Notes under the pieces: model-generated
Told to the model about the DNA's origin: nothing
Databases searched by the model: none
The model's input: the letters and a program-made list of their open reading frames with translations, nothing else
Position numbers and translations under genes: made by a program
In this document: positions 47,978-59,130 of the stretch, in pieces
Layout: each line of letters starts with the position of its first letter
Position numbering within the stretch: position 1 is the stretch's first letter
Assembly (NCBI GenBank): GCA_017590115.1
Contig: JAGGNK010003335.1
Span: forward strand, 13,040,779-13,104,778
From: Montifringilla adamsi
Lineage: Eukaryota > Chordata > Aves > Passeriformes > Passeridae
Direction of reading: 5' to 3'
DNA length: 64,000 nucleotides

Positions 47978-49013
47978 GCTCAGGTCAGCGGTGCAGGGGT
48001 GAGTGGGGCAGTGCCCTGTGGAAGGAGGGCTCCTGGGGATCCTCCCTGGCCAGGCTGGGGGATGCAGGTGCTGGAACAGCAGGGCAGCCGAGGCCATCCT
48101 GCCCTCCTGCAGGACTCCTGCAGCTCTCAGGCTGCAGCCACGGGCAAAGGCAGGCCAGGACACAGGGACAAGGGCAGCAGGACCAGGGACCTTCATTCCA
48201 GCACCAACCTGATCCTCCTGGACACCACAACACGGCTGGGAGAGCAGCAAACAAAGCACGAGGAGCTGATCCAGAAGCCTGAAGCCCCACTGAGGGCAGG
48301 CAAACTCGCACAGGGCTCTTTGCCCCAGGGGAAGGAGCAGAGAAGGACAAGAAAAATATTCCTCTCAGCCAAGAATTTAATTACATGCCATCTTTTGAGC
48401 CTGTCCCCTGCCCTGCACCCTCAGGGGCTTTGCTGATTTCTTTCCTCATTGAAACTAATCCCAATCACTTTGTTTGGATGGCTGAACTCCCTGGCTGGCC
48501 CAGATGCCTCGCTGCTCCTGCCAAGAGGCTGCTGCATCCTAAAATTCATGTTCATGGCAGGAGAAACCTGGTGATACAGATGATTTTTCTCAATAGACCA
48601 GGGCAATTGGGAAATAAGGAGGAGCCAGCAACAGAAAAGAGCAGTGCCAGATGGTTTGGAGGGTGGCCTGGCCCTGGATGTCTCTTTTTCCAGAGGGCCA
48701 ATACTGTTTTAAAACAGAAAACATGTCCAGGGTGTTTCCCTTCCTTTCCTGGGGATTTGTTCTCGTCCTTGCACAGCTGAGCACCTGCCAGCAGTGCCAC
48801 CCTGCCCTGGCAGCACAGGGGTGGCTGAGGGACACCAGGGATGTGGGTAGAGGTGCACAGGGAATCTTTGATAGGAGAGCAGATCAGGGAGATCTTTGGT
48901 GCTGCTTCACAGGCCGGGATCTGGGGCTGGCCCCAGGGAGGACAGGGAATTCCTGCTCCTGTGCTGCTGCTGTGGGAATGCAGCTGATCCCTTGTGGCAC
49001 AGAGAGAATCACA
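47978..49013. other. Unique sequence, no gene recognised
   Basis: The tail of a 297-codon plus-strand frame (47543-48436), which begins in CR1 and the minisatellite, runs into here. This tail shows no domain. Confidence 0.4.
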
Positions 49014-49106
49014 CAGAATTCACAGAAACACAGAATCCACAGAATCACAAAATTCACAGAATCATAGAATCACACACAGAATTCACAGAATCAGAGAATC
49101 ACCAGT
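49014..49106 (-). repeat. Expanded CR1-type octamer tail
   Basis: A run of CACAGAATC/CACAGAATTCACAG-like units (about ten) includes CATAGAATC. This is the antisense form of the (ATTCTRTG)n tail of CR1. A recognisable CR1 body (TTGGGTTGGAAGGGACC) is missing next to it, so either the body was lost or the tail expanded as a satellite. Confidence 0.7.
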
Positions 49107-49618
49107 GCTGCCTGGAGAAAGAGACAACCCCAGCTGAGCACAGGCACCTTTCAGGAGCTGTAAGGAGTGAAAGCTGTAAAGCCTCTCCCCTGCCAGGGAC
49201 ATTGCTCTGGTGCACTTTGTGTCCAGCAATCCTCACTGCAAGCTCTGCATGACTTTGCCCTTGCTTTGGGTTCAAATAGGGTTAAAATGCAGGAACCTCA
49301 GCTCTGCCCAAGGAAAGGAACAACCTGGGGAATTTTTCTTTGGGAGCTCTTTCCAAGTTCTGCCTGGAGAAAGAGCCCAGCCCCAGCTGAGCACAGGCAC
49401 CTTTCAGGAGCTGTGCAGAGTGAAAGCTGTAAAGCCTCTCCCCCCCCAGGGACATTGCTCTGGTGCACTTTGTGTCCAGCAATCCTCACTGCATGACTGC
49501 AGCTTTGTCCTTGCTTTGGGTTCAAATTGGGTGAAAATGCAGGAACCTCAGCTCTGCCCAAGGAAAGGAACAACCTGGGGAATTTTTCTTTGGGATCCAT
49601 TAGGGAGCTCTTTCCAAG
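49107..49618. repeat. 250-bp tandem duplication (2 copies)
   Basis: Copy 1 starts at about 49109 and copy 2 at about 49361. Shared landmarks (CCTGGAGAAAGAG, GCACAGGCACCTTTCAGGAG, GTGCACTTTGTGTCCAGC, AGGAACCTCAGCTCTGCCC) lie 250-252 bp apart. Identity by eye is over 90 percent, with small indels (AAGCTCTGCATGACT against ATGACTGCAGC) and an added GATCCATTAG in copy 2. Confidence 0.95.
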
Positions 49619-52600
49619 TGATGGTTTGGGTGGATTAGCTCCCAGCTAATGTCCTAATTAGTGAACTGGCTTCCTCTGGCCCTCCCAGCTGGGTCCTGGC
49701 TGTCCCTGCACTCATCCCCTGCTCAGCCAGTGCAGAGCTCTCATTACAGCCCTGGCTTGGGCTCCAGGTTTTGCTGGAATGTGAGAAGGGAGAGACCAAA
49801 ACTGACATCCATGGGCCAGGGAACATCCGTGACCTCTGCATTTGTCACAGCTGCTTGGAGAAGGGGCTGCTGTTTGCTTCAGAACTGTGGCAATCTCCTG
49901 CACAGGTGGCCAAAGCCTCCCACCAGCACAGGAAAGAATAATTGGATAGTCCCTTTTTTAAACTGTACGTAACCAACCATATCAAATTTATCACTAAATG
50001 TCACATTTTATCATAATCTAATCACCAGAGAGCAAGAAAAATGAGCAGACTTGTCTCCATCAATAAACAAATGATTGCTCAGACAATAACCAGGTTTATT
50101 TTCTTTATTTCTGTAAATGTTTGAAGTCTTATGAAGATGCTCTGGGGAAAGGATTATTATTTATTTTGGCATCCAGACAGTTCAGTGATGGGAGGCTTAG
50201 AAAAGCTGAAGATGTTGATTTATAAAGGATCCTAAAAGTCTTACTCATTTTCATTCTGCAGGAGGAATCTGGGACATCAGATTATTTATCAGATTAAAAA
50301 TGCACTGCCTGTTCCATCTTGTAGCACGCAAGTCCTGTGCAGAACGGCATCCCTGGAAAGCCAAGGACAATAAAAAACCAAAATGTCTACTTCAGCTTTT
50401 ATTTTTAAGCTCACCCAGCTGTTCTCCTCCCAACTGGCCCTTCTTCCACGTCCCATTTTTGGGACATCAAATGCTGATGTTGCCAAAGGCAACCCCTCCA
50501 CTCACAACAGGAAAAATGGATTTGATCAGCATCAGGAAAAGAAAATAACATCATAAATATGGCTGTGGGAAATGGATTTATGGAGAATTTTTAAAGCTCG
50601 ATGGAAGATTTACATAGTTTGTGTTTGTATTTGTATTTGTATTTGTTTGCATTTGTATTTGTGAGCTTCTATCACATTTTAAAATTCTCTACAAATCCAT
50701 TTCCCCCATTTGGGCGCAAGTCCTGAGGATGTTCTGACAGCAGGGAAGCCCTGGCTGGTCCCCAGGGGGGTGACAAAGTGCAGCCCTGGTGGCTGAGCAG
50801 CCCTGAGGCTCCTCTGCTGTGGAATTTCTGTCCCACACTGCCCCCAGGCAAGGCTCTCTGAGCCTCCTAGGGGAAATGTCAGGGAAGGAAAAGCATTTCC
50901 CAGTGATGTGTGTGCCTTCATAACCTAAAAAAGATCAATGAAATAATTAAAAACATAAAACCTCTTCAAGCTAAACTTCCTTCTTTATCAATAATCCCCA
51001 AATGCTCTAATTTTAAAAACTCCCACACCCTCAGAGCCATTCCTCACCCCCCAGGGAGCCCCTGAGGGCATCAGGAGGCTCTGGGGGTGTTTGAGGAAGG
51101 ATTTTTGTGGCCAAAAGAGGAATTCTTTGGCTTTTAGCTGGGTGAGTGATGGAAGAGGACTGGTTTTCCTGGCTCAGGTGGAGACAGCAGTGACAGCAGC
51201 CCAGGGAAAATTGGCCAAATTCAGCTTCCACAGTGCTGGCAGGGCATTGCTGGTTAATCAGAGAGTCAGGGACTGGCTGGGCTTGGCAGGGACATTAAAT
51301 CTGAGAGCTTTCCCCCTCCATTTCCTGGGAAACACAGGAGAAATCCCAGGAGCTTCTCATCCCTCTCCACTGTGAGTTCAGGGTGACAGAGTGAAAACCC
51401 TTCAGTGTTTCCTTCTCCCTTCACAATTCTCTCTCTCTCCTGCCCTGAATTTTGAAGCCTCAGTGATGGGGAAGAGCCAAAATGAGTCCTCCCTGTCCCT
51501 GCTCTATTTTTTCCTATTTCAAATCTAAGAAATTCTTAGCAACAAAAAGTGTTCTTTTCAGTGCTGCTCTGACATAACAAGGCTGTTCTGTGTGTCTCCT
51601 CCTAAGGTTTTCTGCAATTTTCTGTGGCTGACTTTGGTTTTCCTGGAAGCACTTGAACTGGAAAATAGAGCCATTAGTCCTTAGAAAAAGTTAAATTAGA
51701 ACTGAGGGAAGTTGAAATCTGGGTCTAGATTCATGGCTTGGGTCTGGTCTTGGGGATCTTTGAAAATGACCTTTAACCCCTTTAAAACGTTAATTTTAAA
51801 GCTTCTGCTACCTGACATTTCTGTGATAACATCACTGCAACATTTCTTCTGAACAGCTGCTGGCTGCTCATGGGGTCTTGGTGACCTAAAAGCTGTTTTT
51901 GTGCAGCACTGACCTGCAAACAGCAAATGCTCTGGATTATTTTACACTTCCTACAGTAAAATAAGGTGAAATAAGCTGGTGGGAAGAGGGGAAGGGGAAC
52001 TGGTGACAGAAGAGGGGACAGGAGGCAGCCCTGCCCCAGGAAGGAGAGTCTGCCCCTCACCTGGGCCAGCAGAACAAAGACCAAGTTTCTGCTTTCCTCT
52101 TTTTAATTCCTTCATGCAAAATGAGCTGAATGTCCATTTGATCTTGCCAGGGAACAATGCTTTTTAAAAAGGCAGACAGTGCTTTCTTCTTGCCTTTTTC
52201 AATTAAGTTTACAACTATTTTCTACTGCGTTTACAAACTACTTCAAAAGCTTGGAATTCATTCACCCCAGAGTCGTTTGGCTGTAGTACAAACCAAGAAA
52301 TTGAGGGGGAAAAAAAAAAAAGTGCAGTGAAAAAATAATTAAAAAACCCTTAAGAACTCGCAGGTTAATAAGATTTCAGATGGTAGAAAAAAGCAATAGC
52401 TCAGAGCTGCTGTGTGAGAGACTTTGGGCCTATTTATTTCTGTTCTCTCCCTTCTTATTTTAATGCACCAGAGCTGAATTAGCCTTGGCAGAATTTACAG
52501 CCCTTTTGGTTTGCTGGGTCTTTCATGGCCCAGGTGGTTCTGTGATCTGTTCCCTACCTCGTGGCAGGCTGAGCTCTCTGGGGCTGCTTACCTACAAGAA

Positions 52601-52979
52601 TTCTTTGTCAGGATCAGATTGGATCCCATTTTCTGTGGGGTGTTGAGTAAAATCCTCTGCCCCTGCCAGGATTCACTCAGCCCTTTGCAGGGTGAAGCAA
52701 ATGATCAAAAAGTGACCCATTAGAGACATCCTTGAGCACCTTCAAAGGTGCAGGAGAATGGTTCACATTTTGCATCCCATTTTGTAATTCCCTCCCTTTT
52801 CCTTTTTCCCTCTTTTGGGCCAGTTCTGGTGCTTGGCTTTGCAGGGCTGAGCAGCCTGGAACAGCAGAGCTGAGGCAGGAAAACATCAGCCTGTTCCTTC
52901 CTAAGCCAGAGGGAATGCCATGAGCAAAGGGAGCTTTGGGGTGAGGGGTTTGTCCGTAATGTCCTGATCAGAGACAGAA
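49619..52979. other. Unique sequence, no gene recognised
   Basis: AT-rich CNE-like sequence lies at 49965-50110 (TTTATCATAATCTAATCACC). A TTTGTA hexamer repeat is listed separately. Frames up to 138 codons have no domain. An A run is at about 52309-52321. Confidence 0.4.
50618..50662. repeat. (TTTGTA)n simple repeat
   Basis: About seven imperfect hexamer units (GTGTTTGTATTTGTATTTGT). Confidence 0.92.
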
Positions 52980-53300
52980 AATGTGAGGGGCTGGAGGGAA
53001 GGGAATGGAGCTGGCAAGGGGCTGGAGAATTCCTGAGGGAGCTGGGAAGGGGCTCAGCCTGGAGAAAAGGAGGCTCAGGGGGGACCTTGTGGCTCTGCAC
53101 AGCTCCTGACAGGAGGGGACAGCCATGGGGGCTACCATGACAAGAGCGAACGGCCTCAGGCTGGGTCAGGGCAGGCTCAGGGTGGGCACAGCAGGAATTT
53201 CCCCATGGAAAGGGTGCTCAGGCACTGGAACTGCCCAGGGAGGTTTGGATCCCCATCCCTGGAGTGTCCCAGGAAGGGCTCTCCCACCCCAGCCCAAGGC
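52980..53300 (+). mobile_element. CR1 LINE fragment, sense
   Basis: Order GAGGGAGCTGGGAAGGGGCT, CAGCCTGGAGAAAAGGAGGC, TCAGGGGGGACCTTGTGGC, CTCTGCACAGCTCCTGACAG, then GGTGCTCAGGCACTGGAAC, TGCCCAGGGAGGTTTGG, CCATCCCTGGAGTGTCCC. This matches the CR1 segment upstream of the terminal 3' end. The final ATTCTRTG tail is absent, so the 3' end is lost or diverged. Confidence 0.92.
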
Positions 53301-56040
53301 CAGGCTGTGCCCTGCCCATCCCTCTCCATCAGTGGTGCTGAATGAGAGAGACCAGAGGATATTTGGGGCATCCCCCATTTAAGAGAAGCACCAATGCTTT
53401 TTAAATCTCCTGGATCTCATCCTGATATTATTGCAGGCTCTGCGAGGCAGAACAGGCTGGAACAAAAGGCAACCACAAAAAAAAAACCAAACCTCTCTTT
53501 TTCCTAACCCCCCGCTGGGAGTGGGTGGAAGCGCTAAACTTTCCGGCACTTGGAGAAAAGGGAGAAGGGTGATGTGAAAAGGAGAGTGTCAAAGAAACAT
53601 CCTCCATCCCCAGCTCCTCCCCCGACTTTGTACCCCCTTCCACCGCCTCCTCCCGCTGTGGAAGCGCTGAGAAATTTCAGACTTAAAAAAAAAAAAAAAA
53701 ATTAATTAAAAATGAGCTGTTCTTCTAAAAAAGAAGGGGGAAAAAAAAGTAGTGGGAGGTTTTCCCGCAGAATTTCCCAGAGTGCTGGGACTGCACATCC
53801 TGGCTTGCCATGGCGAAGAGGAGGGAGAGATTCCATAAAATTCCATAAACTTGGAATTTTCACAAGTCAGTTGGAGACTCCCGTGGCTGCAGCAAACAGA
53901 GCAAGGTCAGAGGAAATGTGTCATTTCAGGCCTCATCAGAAATCCTTTCAGCTTTTCCCCTCTGGAATGCCAGAGGTTTAACCTTGAACATTAATGCAAT
54001 TAATATGGGATCAAAGTGTTTGCTCTGCTACCTTGTGCTGGTATTTTCACAAAATGCAGGTGCTGAGAGCAGAGAATAAAAAGACTTTAATGAACAGGAG
54101 GAATAATTGCTCTTTATTGTAAACCTCTCCAAGTTAAATCATTTCCTTTCAGTTTTCTCAGCTCTCGAGTAGGAAGATTGCAGAAAATGGACAATACTAT
54201 TAAAGAGAGTTATAGCTGGCATAAAGGGACCTTGGAGGGCAGAAATGATGTGGCTGTATTAGGAAAATAGATCTGAGAGCAGCCCAGTTTGGGTTTACAT
54301 TATAATTTGCAAAAGCTGCAGGTGACTGCAGGAATACAGACAGGGGAAAAAAATCAATGGTGTGAATTATTAAAAACCAGAGGGCCTGTTCTTCTGTTAA
54401 TGTGAATTCACTTGGTCCTCAGCATTGCTAGGATACACAGAGAGCTACAAGGAGCTTTAGCAAGACAATTTTGAAGGCGAATACAGTAATGAGTAAAAAA
54501 CCTGCCTTGTTGTATTTGGGATGAGCACAGAATTCGTTAGCAGGGAAGCTGGGAGTAAATCACCCTGACTCTTACAAGAAGCTGAAAATTTCCTTCAGCC
54601 ACTCTGCTTCATCACAGACATTGTGTGTGGCACCAAAAAAACAAATTTACAAATGTTTTATAAAACTAAAAATAAATCCTTTGTGCAATTTGCCACTGAA
54701 GCCTGCAGCAAGGTTTCTCAGCATCAGGCAGGAGCCAAAGACAAGCATTTGAAACACCTGAAATTACTTTAAAATAGTCATTCTCTATCTGAAAATCAGG
54801 CAGGAAGGAATCTGGGGGGTTTCAGTCAATGGAGGGTTTTCTGCTGATCTCAAGACATCCAAGAGCTGCCCCCAGGGAACGTTCCCCAGGTGGGGACCTG
54901 GCAGGGTGGCAGAGGAGCTGGGACTGTCCCTTCCCTGGGCTGGGGGGAAGGCAGAATTTCTGTCACAGCAAGTGGAACCGTGCAGCAGCAGGGGAGGAAA
55001 ATAAACTGGAAAGAAAAGGAAGGAAAAGAAAATAAACCAAAACAGACGGAGCATTTAATCTCAATTCCAGTGTTCTTCTTTCCGCTGGAAGCTGAAGTGA
55101 GTGGTCTTCAAACAGCCCAGAGAAATAGAATTCAAAATGAAATTTTCCATCCCCTGCTGGCAGCCTGCAGGGGCTGTGCCAGGCACCCTCTCCTGCTCCT
55201 GCTCCCAAACCAGCCCTTCCAAGGCTCTTCCAGCCCCTGGGAGCCAAATCCCTCCTGCATCGAGCCCCGACCTTTCCCTTTAACCTCGAGATGTGGAACG
55301 ACTGTGGTCCCAGGCTGCTTTCCTAAAACCGGGTTTATTTCTCTCAGCAGGCAATTCCCAGCCCAAGCCGCATCCCAGGCAATCAGGGATGCAGGACCAG
55401 CAGCATCCCCGCACCAGCTCCCCCCTGCCATCCCCGGGCCCAATTACAGCCTGTGAAATGCTCTCCTGAAAGTAATTAGGTTGTCTTGTGTAGTCCCTGC
55501 ACAAGTGATTACAGCGAGATCCTCCCTCCTGTGAGCGGTGAAATTACCCTCGGCACATCCAGATGAAAGCTCCCTCGGCCAAGCCTTGGTGCGTTTTGAG
55601 GGTTTATTGGCACGGTTTGATTTTAAATAGGCACCAAAGCTCAGGCTCGTGGCACTTCAGTGCACTCACTGTCCCCAGGGACCCCTCCCTGCCCCGGGCA
55701 GTGGAGAGCAAGTGCCTTTCAGGGGGGAAAAAAAGGAGAAAAAGGAAAAAAACCACCAAAAATGAGTATAACATCATTTAAACGTCTGTAATCCCAGGGG
55801 AGCCAGCAAACCTGACCCCAAGATCCAGCAAAATCTGTGGGGTCAGCAGTGTTCTTGGTGTCTCGCTCACAGGCTGACACCTTTTTGTCCCCATTTCAGG
55901 ATTTATGAACTTGCGCCGGGTTCAGGACTGGGAGAACCTCGTCCTAAAGGCAGAACCAAAGCAGAGACAGGGCTGGATCTAAAGCTGGGATTAAATTTGG
56001 GACCCAAATGTGTGCCTGGGTCCGTGCCCTGATCCCTGTG
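53301..56040. other. Unique sequence, no gene recognised
   Basis: Includes A runs (53685-53700) and CpG-containing sequence at 55260-55600. Overlapping frames up to 188 codons (54890-55456, plus) have no domain. AT-rich sequence at 54100-54260 looks non-repetitive and may be conserved. Confidence 0.4.
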
Positions 56041-56051
56041 CTGAGGTGACT

Positions 56052-56085
56052 TGGGGCTGTGCTAGAATTCCTTGGGGCTGTGCTA
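56052..56085. repeat. Duplicated TTGGGGCTGTGCTAGAATTC
   Basis: The 20-bp unit occurs twice (starting about 56051 and 56072). A GCTAGAATTC variant and a GGGCTGTGCTCC piece follow downstream, so the whole 56045-56160 block is built from copied pieces. Confidence 0.9.
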
Positions 56086-56129
56086 GAATTCTTCTGGAAT
56101 TCTATTGGGCTAGAATTCCAGAGGAATTC
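56086..56129. repeat. 19-bp inverted repeat with 6-nt loop
   Basis: The left arm GAATTCTTCTGGAATTCTA (56086-56104) pairs with the right arm TAGAATTCCAGAGGAATTC (56111-56129) around the loop TTGGGC. Eighteen pairs are Watson-Crick and one (56092/56123) is a T.G wobble. It would form a strong hairpin in RNA or extruded DNA. It is shorter than a typical pre-miRNA, and no promoter or host transcript is evident. It probably formed by template switching within the local CTAGAATTC duplications. Confidence 0.92.
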
Positions 56130-56403
56130 CAGAGGAATCCCATGGGCTGTGCTCCTGGGAGCCTCAGCAGCACACCTGAATTCCCCCCATCCATCCAGGC
56201 TGCCCAGCTGAACTCCCCAGCCTCAAGGGCACAGAAAGCAGAGCCCAAGCAGTGCCCAGATAAAGGCAGGTGGTTGGGTGGGACAGAATTTCTTTAATTA
56301 TGGCTTTAATAATTGTTGGATTTCTTCCTAACTGTGGATTTTCTGATCCTTCTTGTGATAGATGAGTAATGCAATGGCTGACTCTCACAATTAAAGGCTA
56401 ATA
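56130..56403. other. Unique sequence between hairpin and TA repeat
   Basis: No gene recognised. A 95-codon plus-strand frame overlaps the EcoRI-like repeats. Confidence 0.4.
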
Positions 56404-56405
56404 TC

Positions 56406-56436
<31 letters not shown>
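56404..56436. repeat. (AT)n microsatellite with a G interruption
   Basis: ATATATATATATG then TATATATATATATATA, directly abutting the LTR start TGTC at 56437. Confidence 0.95.
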
Positions 56437-56437
<1 letters not shown>

Positions 56438-56796
56438 GTCAAGATAAGTTTTACAGCTTTATAGTTGTGCTTTAACCCCCTCCCTTGTGTTGTTATCAGG
56501 GGTGCCCTGGGTTTGGGACATTTGGGAGGGCGGGATTGTTACTATGGCAACCCCTGACCTCCAATTGAGATGTAAAGAAGTGATCTCCACCACCAGACAG
56601 AGAAGGAGCCAAGGGACAGAACTTTGGGAGGGGCTAAAGGGTTAAAAGGCAAAACCTCCACTGTGTGGGTGAGCACAAGGTGGGAAAGATTCTCTGCTCC
56701 AATCACTGTAATATTTTCTCTATTCAGTCTTCTGTTGTGTTTTTGATAAGGTTTTAATAAGCCTTTTAAATTTTTGAAGTGAGCATCATTTTCTCA
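56437..56796 (+). mobile_element. Solitary ERV LTR-like element, about 360 bp
   Basis: Begins TGTCAAGATAAGTTTTACAG and ends GAGCATCATTTTCTCA. A purine-rich mid-section (GACAGAGAAGGAGCCAAGGG), then GGGTTAAAAGGC, and a U5-like TTTTGATAAGGTTTTAATAAGCC resemble avian LTR layout in sense orientation. It carries an RFX X-box-like GTTACTATGGCAAC at 56538-56551. No second LTR, internal gene or clean target-site duplication is seen, and the left flank is a TA repeat. It differs from the other LTR families in the window. Confidence 0.68.
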
Positions 56797-57349
56797 CGTT
56801 CTCCTTCATGGGGAGCTCCGGGAATGGGGGCTGCTCCCAGATTTCACATCCAGGCAGGGCTGCCCTGCTCTGCCATCCCTGCCTGGGCTGTGCAGACCAA
56901 CACTCTGATAGTGGAGCTCTGAACACCACCCTGGTTCTTCTCCAGTCCCATTCCTTCTCTTCCTACCCAATAAACTTCCCCTCCTACCTCCATTCTCCCA
57001 CGTTTTGCTGTCTCATGTCAATTTTGAAGGCTTCCCCAGGTGCAGTTCCATCACCTGTGGCAGAACTGAGGCAGATTTAGCCACAGATTCCCAGGACAGC
57101 CTTTCTTCCCCCGTGGAGCTGTGGGGTTTGTTCATGGATCTCCCTGAGGGGCTGCTGGTGCTGGGGTTGGAGGTGGAGTTAGGGAATCCTGGACTCTGAG
57201 CACTTCAGAGCTTTTTTTGAAGATATGCACACTTTAAAGGCAGGGAGAAATGGAAGGAGGGAAATTCTATTTAATCAGTTTAATAATGGGATATATAGAG
57301 ATATATGAATATATTTATACAAAATATATGAATTTTCCTGTCACAATCC
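56797..57349. other. Unique sequence, no gene recognised
   Basis: Short frames only. An AT-rich GATATATAGAGATATATG stretch lies near 57290. Confidence 0.4.
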
Positions 57350-57456
57350 CCTGCCCCATCCCTGGAGGTGTCAAGGCCAGGTTGGACAGGACTTGGGGCA
57401 GTCTGGGATAGTGGAAGGTGTCCCTGCCCACCCCAAACCATTCTGGGATTCTGTTA
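57350..57456 (+). mobile_element. CR1 LINE 3' end, internally deleted
   Basis: CCCATCCCTGGAGGTGTCAA, GGCCAGGTTGGACAGGACTT, GATAGTGGAAGGTGTCCCTG, CCCACCCCAAACCATTCTGG, GATTCTGTTA. The 'ATGATCTTTAAGGTCCC' part is missing between CCCTGCCC and CCCAAACC. Confidence 0.93.
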
Positions 57457-57779
57457 TTAATATGTGCCCACACAAAAATCAACAGCTTCTCCATCATGTA
57501 ATGCCAAAATTGCACTGGAAATACAAGGGCTGAGGAGCCTTTTTCACAGGCAGTGGTGGCTGTGCTCTGCAGATTGGATGCAGTAGGGAAAAGCAATAAA
57601 CCCGGAGCTGAGTAAGGCGTGGAGTAGATTTTTCTCCCCTTCTTTGTTTGTTTAGCTTGGGCAGGTTAAAGTGGCATGTCTTAGTTGGTTTTTATTTTAA
57701 GAAAAAGCTCCATTGGTATTTTTTTAAGCACGGCCAAGGCACAGAAGGGAGCAGATCGTGGGGTGGGCTGCAGGGAGGG
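57457..57779. other. Unique sequence, no gene recognised
   Basis: Short frames. Nothing recognised. Confidence 0.4.
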
Positions 57780-57990
57780 GTGACAGAGATTAACGCAATT
57801 TGTATGAGCCAGAGACTTGAACGTCTTAATTACTCATCTGAAGGTCTCAGTGATTATGCCAATTGATCAAAACCACCAGAAAAATTCCTTCTCAAGGGAT
57901 GGCATGGAGCAAGGAGGGAATGCTGCATCTTTAAACATGAAGTGACTGCAGCACCTCGGTGAGCTGAGCCTGAGTCAGCTGAGCCCCGCG
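57780..57990. promoter_or_regulatory. CNE-like block (candidate)
   Basis: Non-repetitive sequence with GAGATTAACGCAATTTG, GTCTTAATTACTCATC (homeodomain-type), GTGATTATGCCAATTGATC, a RUNX-like AAAACCACC and GAGCCTGAGTCAGCTG (AP-1/Maf-like TGAGTCAGC). The density of such sites makes it one of the better enhancer candidates here. Conservation must be tested. Confidence 0.25.
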
Positions 57991-59044
57991 AGACCCTCTG
58001 CTGCTGACAGAGCCTTTTCCTCTGCAAAAACCCCAAACCTCTGCTTCTCTCCCTCTGTTGGGCTCCTCCAGACCTTCAGCCTGAGGAGGAGATGGGGAAA
58101 AAGGGATCCTATGGAATATCCTTTACTCCAGGCACTAAAAATCTACTCCAGTGAGTTTGCGCCGCCTGAAATCTGCTCAGAACCTTTAGCTCCTGCCAGG
58201 GCAGGCTGTGTTTGAGCTCTGCTCGGGTCCTCGTCCCCAAATCACTGCTCAGAGGCTCCCCAAGGATCCACCCCGATGGCAGGAGTGCAGGGACAGCCCT
58301 GGCACCCCCAGGGTCGGGTCACAGGCAGCAGCTGGGGGGACGTGGCTCATTTACACCCCTGGCTGGGTGAGGCACCTGGATTTTGCTGAAGGTAAAGGGG
58401 AAAAGTGTTGGGAATGTTGGTGCTTCAAATGTTTTTGGAAAAAGCCAGGTTCAGCTTCCCCTTCATATATGAATTTATGAAAATACATGTGAAAAAAGGG
58501 TGAGTTTTTTCTCACTGTTTAGGTACTTTCATTCCTACCATTAATTTCAAAATTCCCTTCATCTTGTATTTTTTTTCTTCTCAGCATTTATACTTGTAAA
58601 TTCCCAAATTTTTCAGCTCTACCACAAAAATCCTATTTTTAGCAGGAGAAATCTTCTTCCTCCCCACTGCGACAATTCCTTTTTTTTTTTAAATTGATGG
58701 TAGGCAGAAGTTGTTTTGCCAGTGAACCAAAACTCCATAATTCACCCAGTAATTCTGCTATAAAAGTAGCCTCATCTTCCCAGTGGATTGAGCTCTCTTG
58801 CACACTAGACCAGCCAGTCCTGCCTGCTGCCAAATGCTATATTTACATTCCCAAACTAAAATCTGTTTCTAATACATTTTTATGGGGAGTTGTGACCCTT
58901 TATATTTATTGTTAATGAGCTTTCATCTCTGTAATAGCCTTTCATCCCAAAGGATCCTGAAGAGTAATTGTAATAACCTGGCATACAAAATATACACAGA
59001 AATCAATTTTCCCAGCGCTGAATGGCTGGTGGGGCTGGCAGGGA
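57991..59044. other. Unique sequence, no gene recognised
   Basis: A modestly CpG-containing stretch lies at 58145-58350. T/A runs occur near 58570 and 58680. No gene. Confidence 0.4.
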
Positions 59045-59130
59045 GGGTTGCCCAGCTCCCTCGGTGCCTCCTCACAGGGTTTGTGTTCCCAGCCCCCCCA
59101 CCAGCCTCGTTGCCCTCCTGTGGATGCAGA
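59045..59130 (-). mobile_element. CR1 LINE internal fragment, antisense
   Basis: CCCAGCTCCCTCGGTGCCTC, CTCACAGGGTTTGTGTTCCC, AGCCCCCCCACCAGCCTCG, TTGCCCTCCTGTGGATGC. This is the antisense of the CR1 segment whose sense form is 'GAGGGGCTGGAGCACAAG...GAGGAGCGGCTGAGGGAGCTGGG'. Confidence 0.85.

Noticed and set aside
47349..48436. Large plus- and minus-strand frames around 47.5 kb (up to 297 codons)
   Set aside because: They are made of antisense CR1 and a minisatellite open in all six frames.
56437..56796. Full endogenous retrovirus
   Set aside because: No second LTR, primer-binding site or internal gag/pol/env-like sequence is present near any of the five LTRs. They are solitary.
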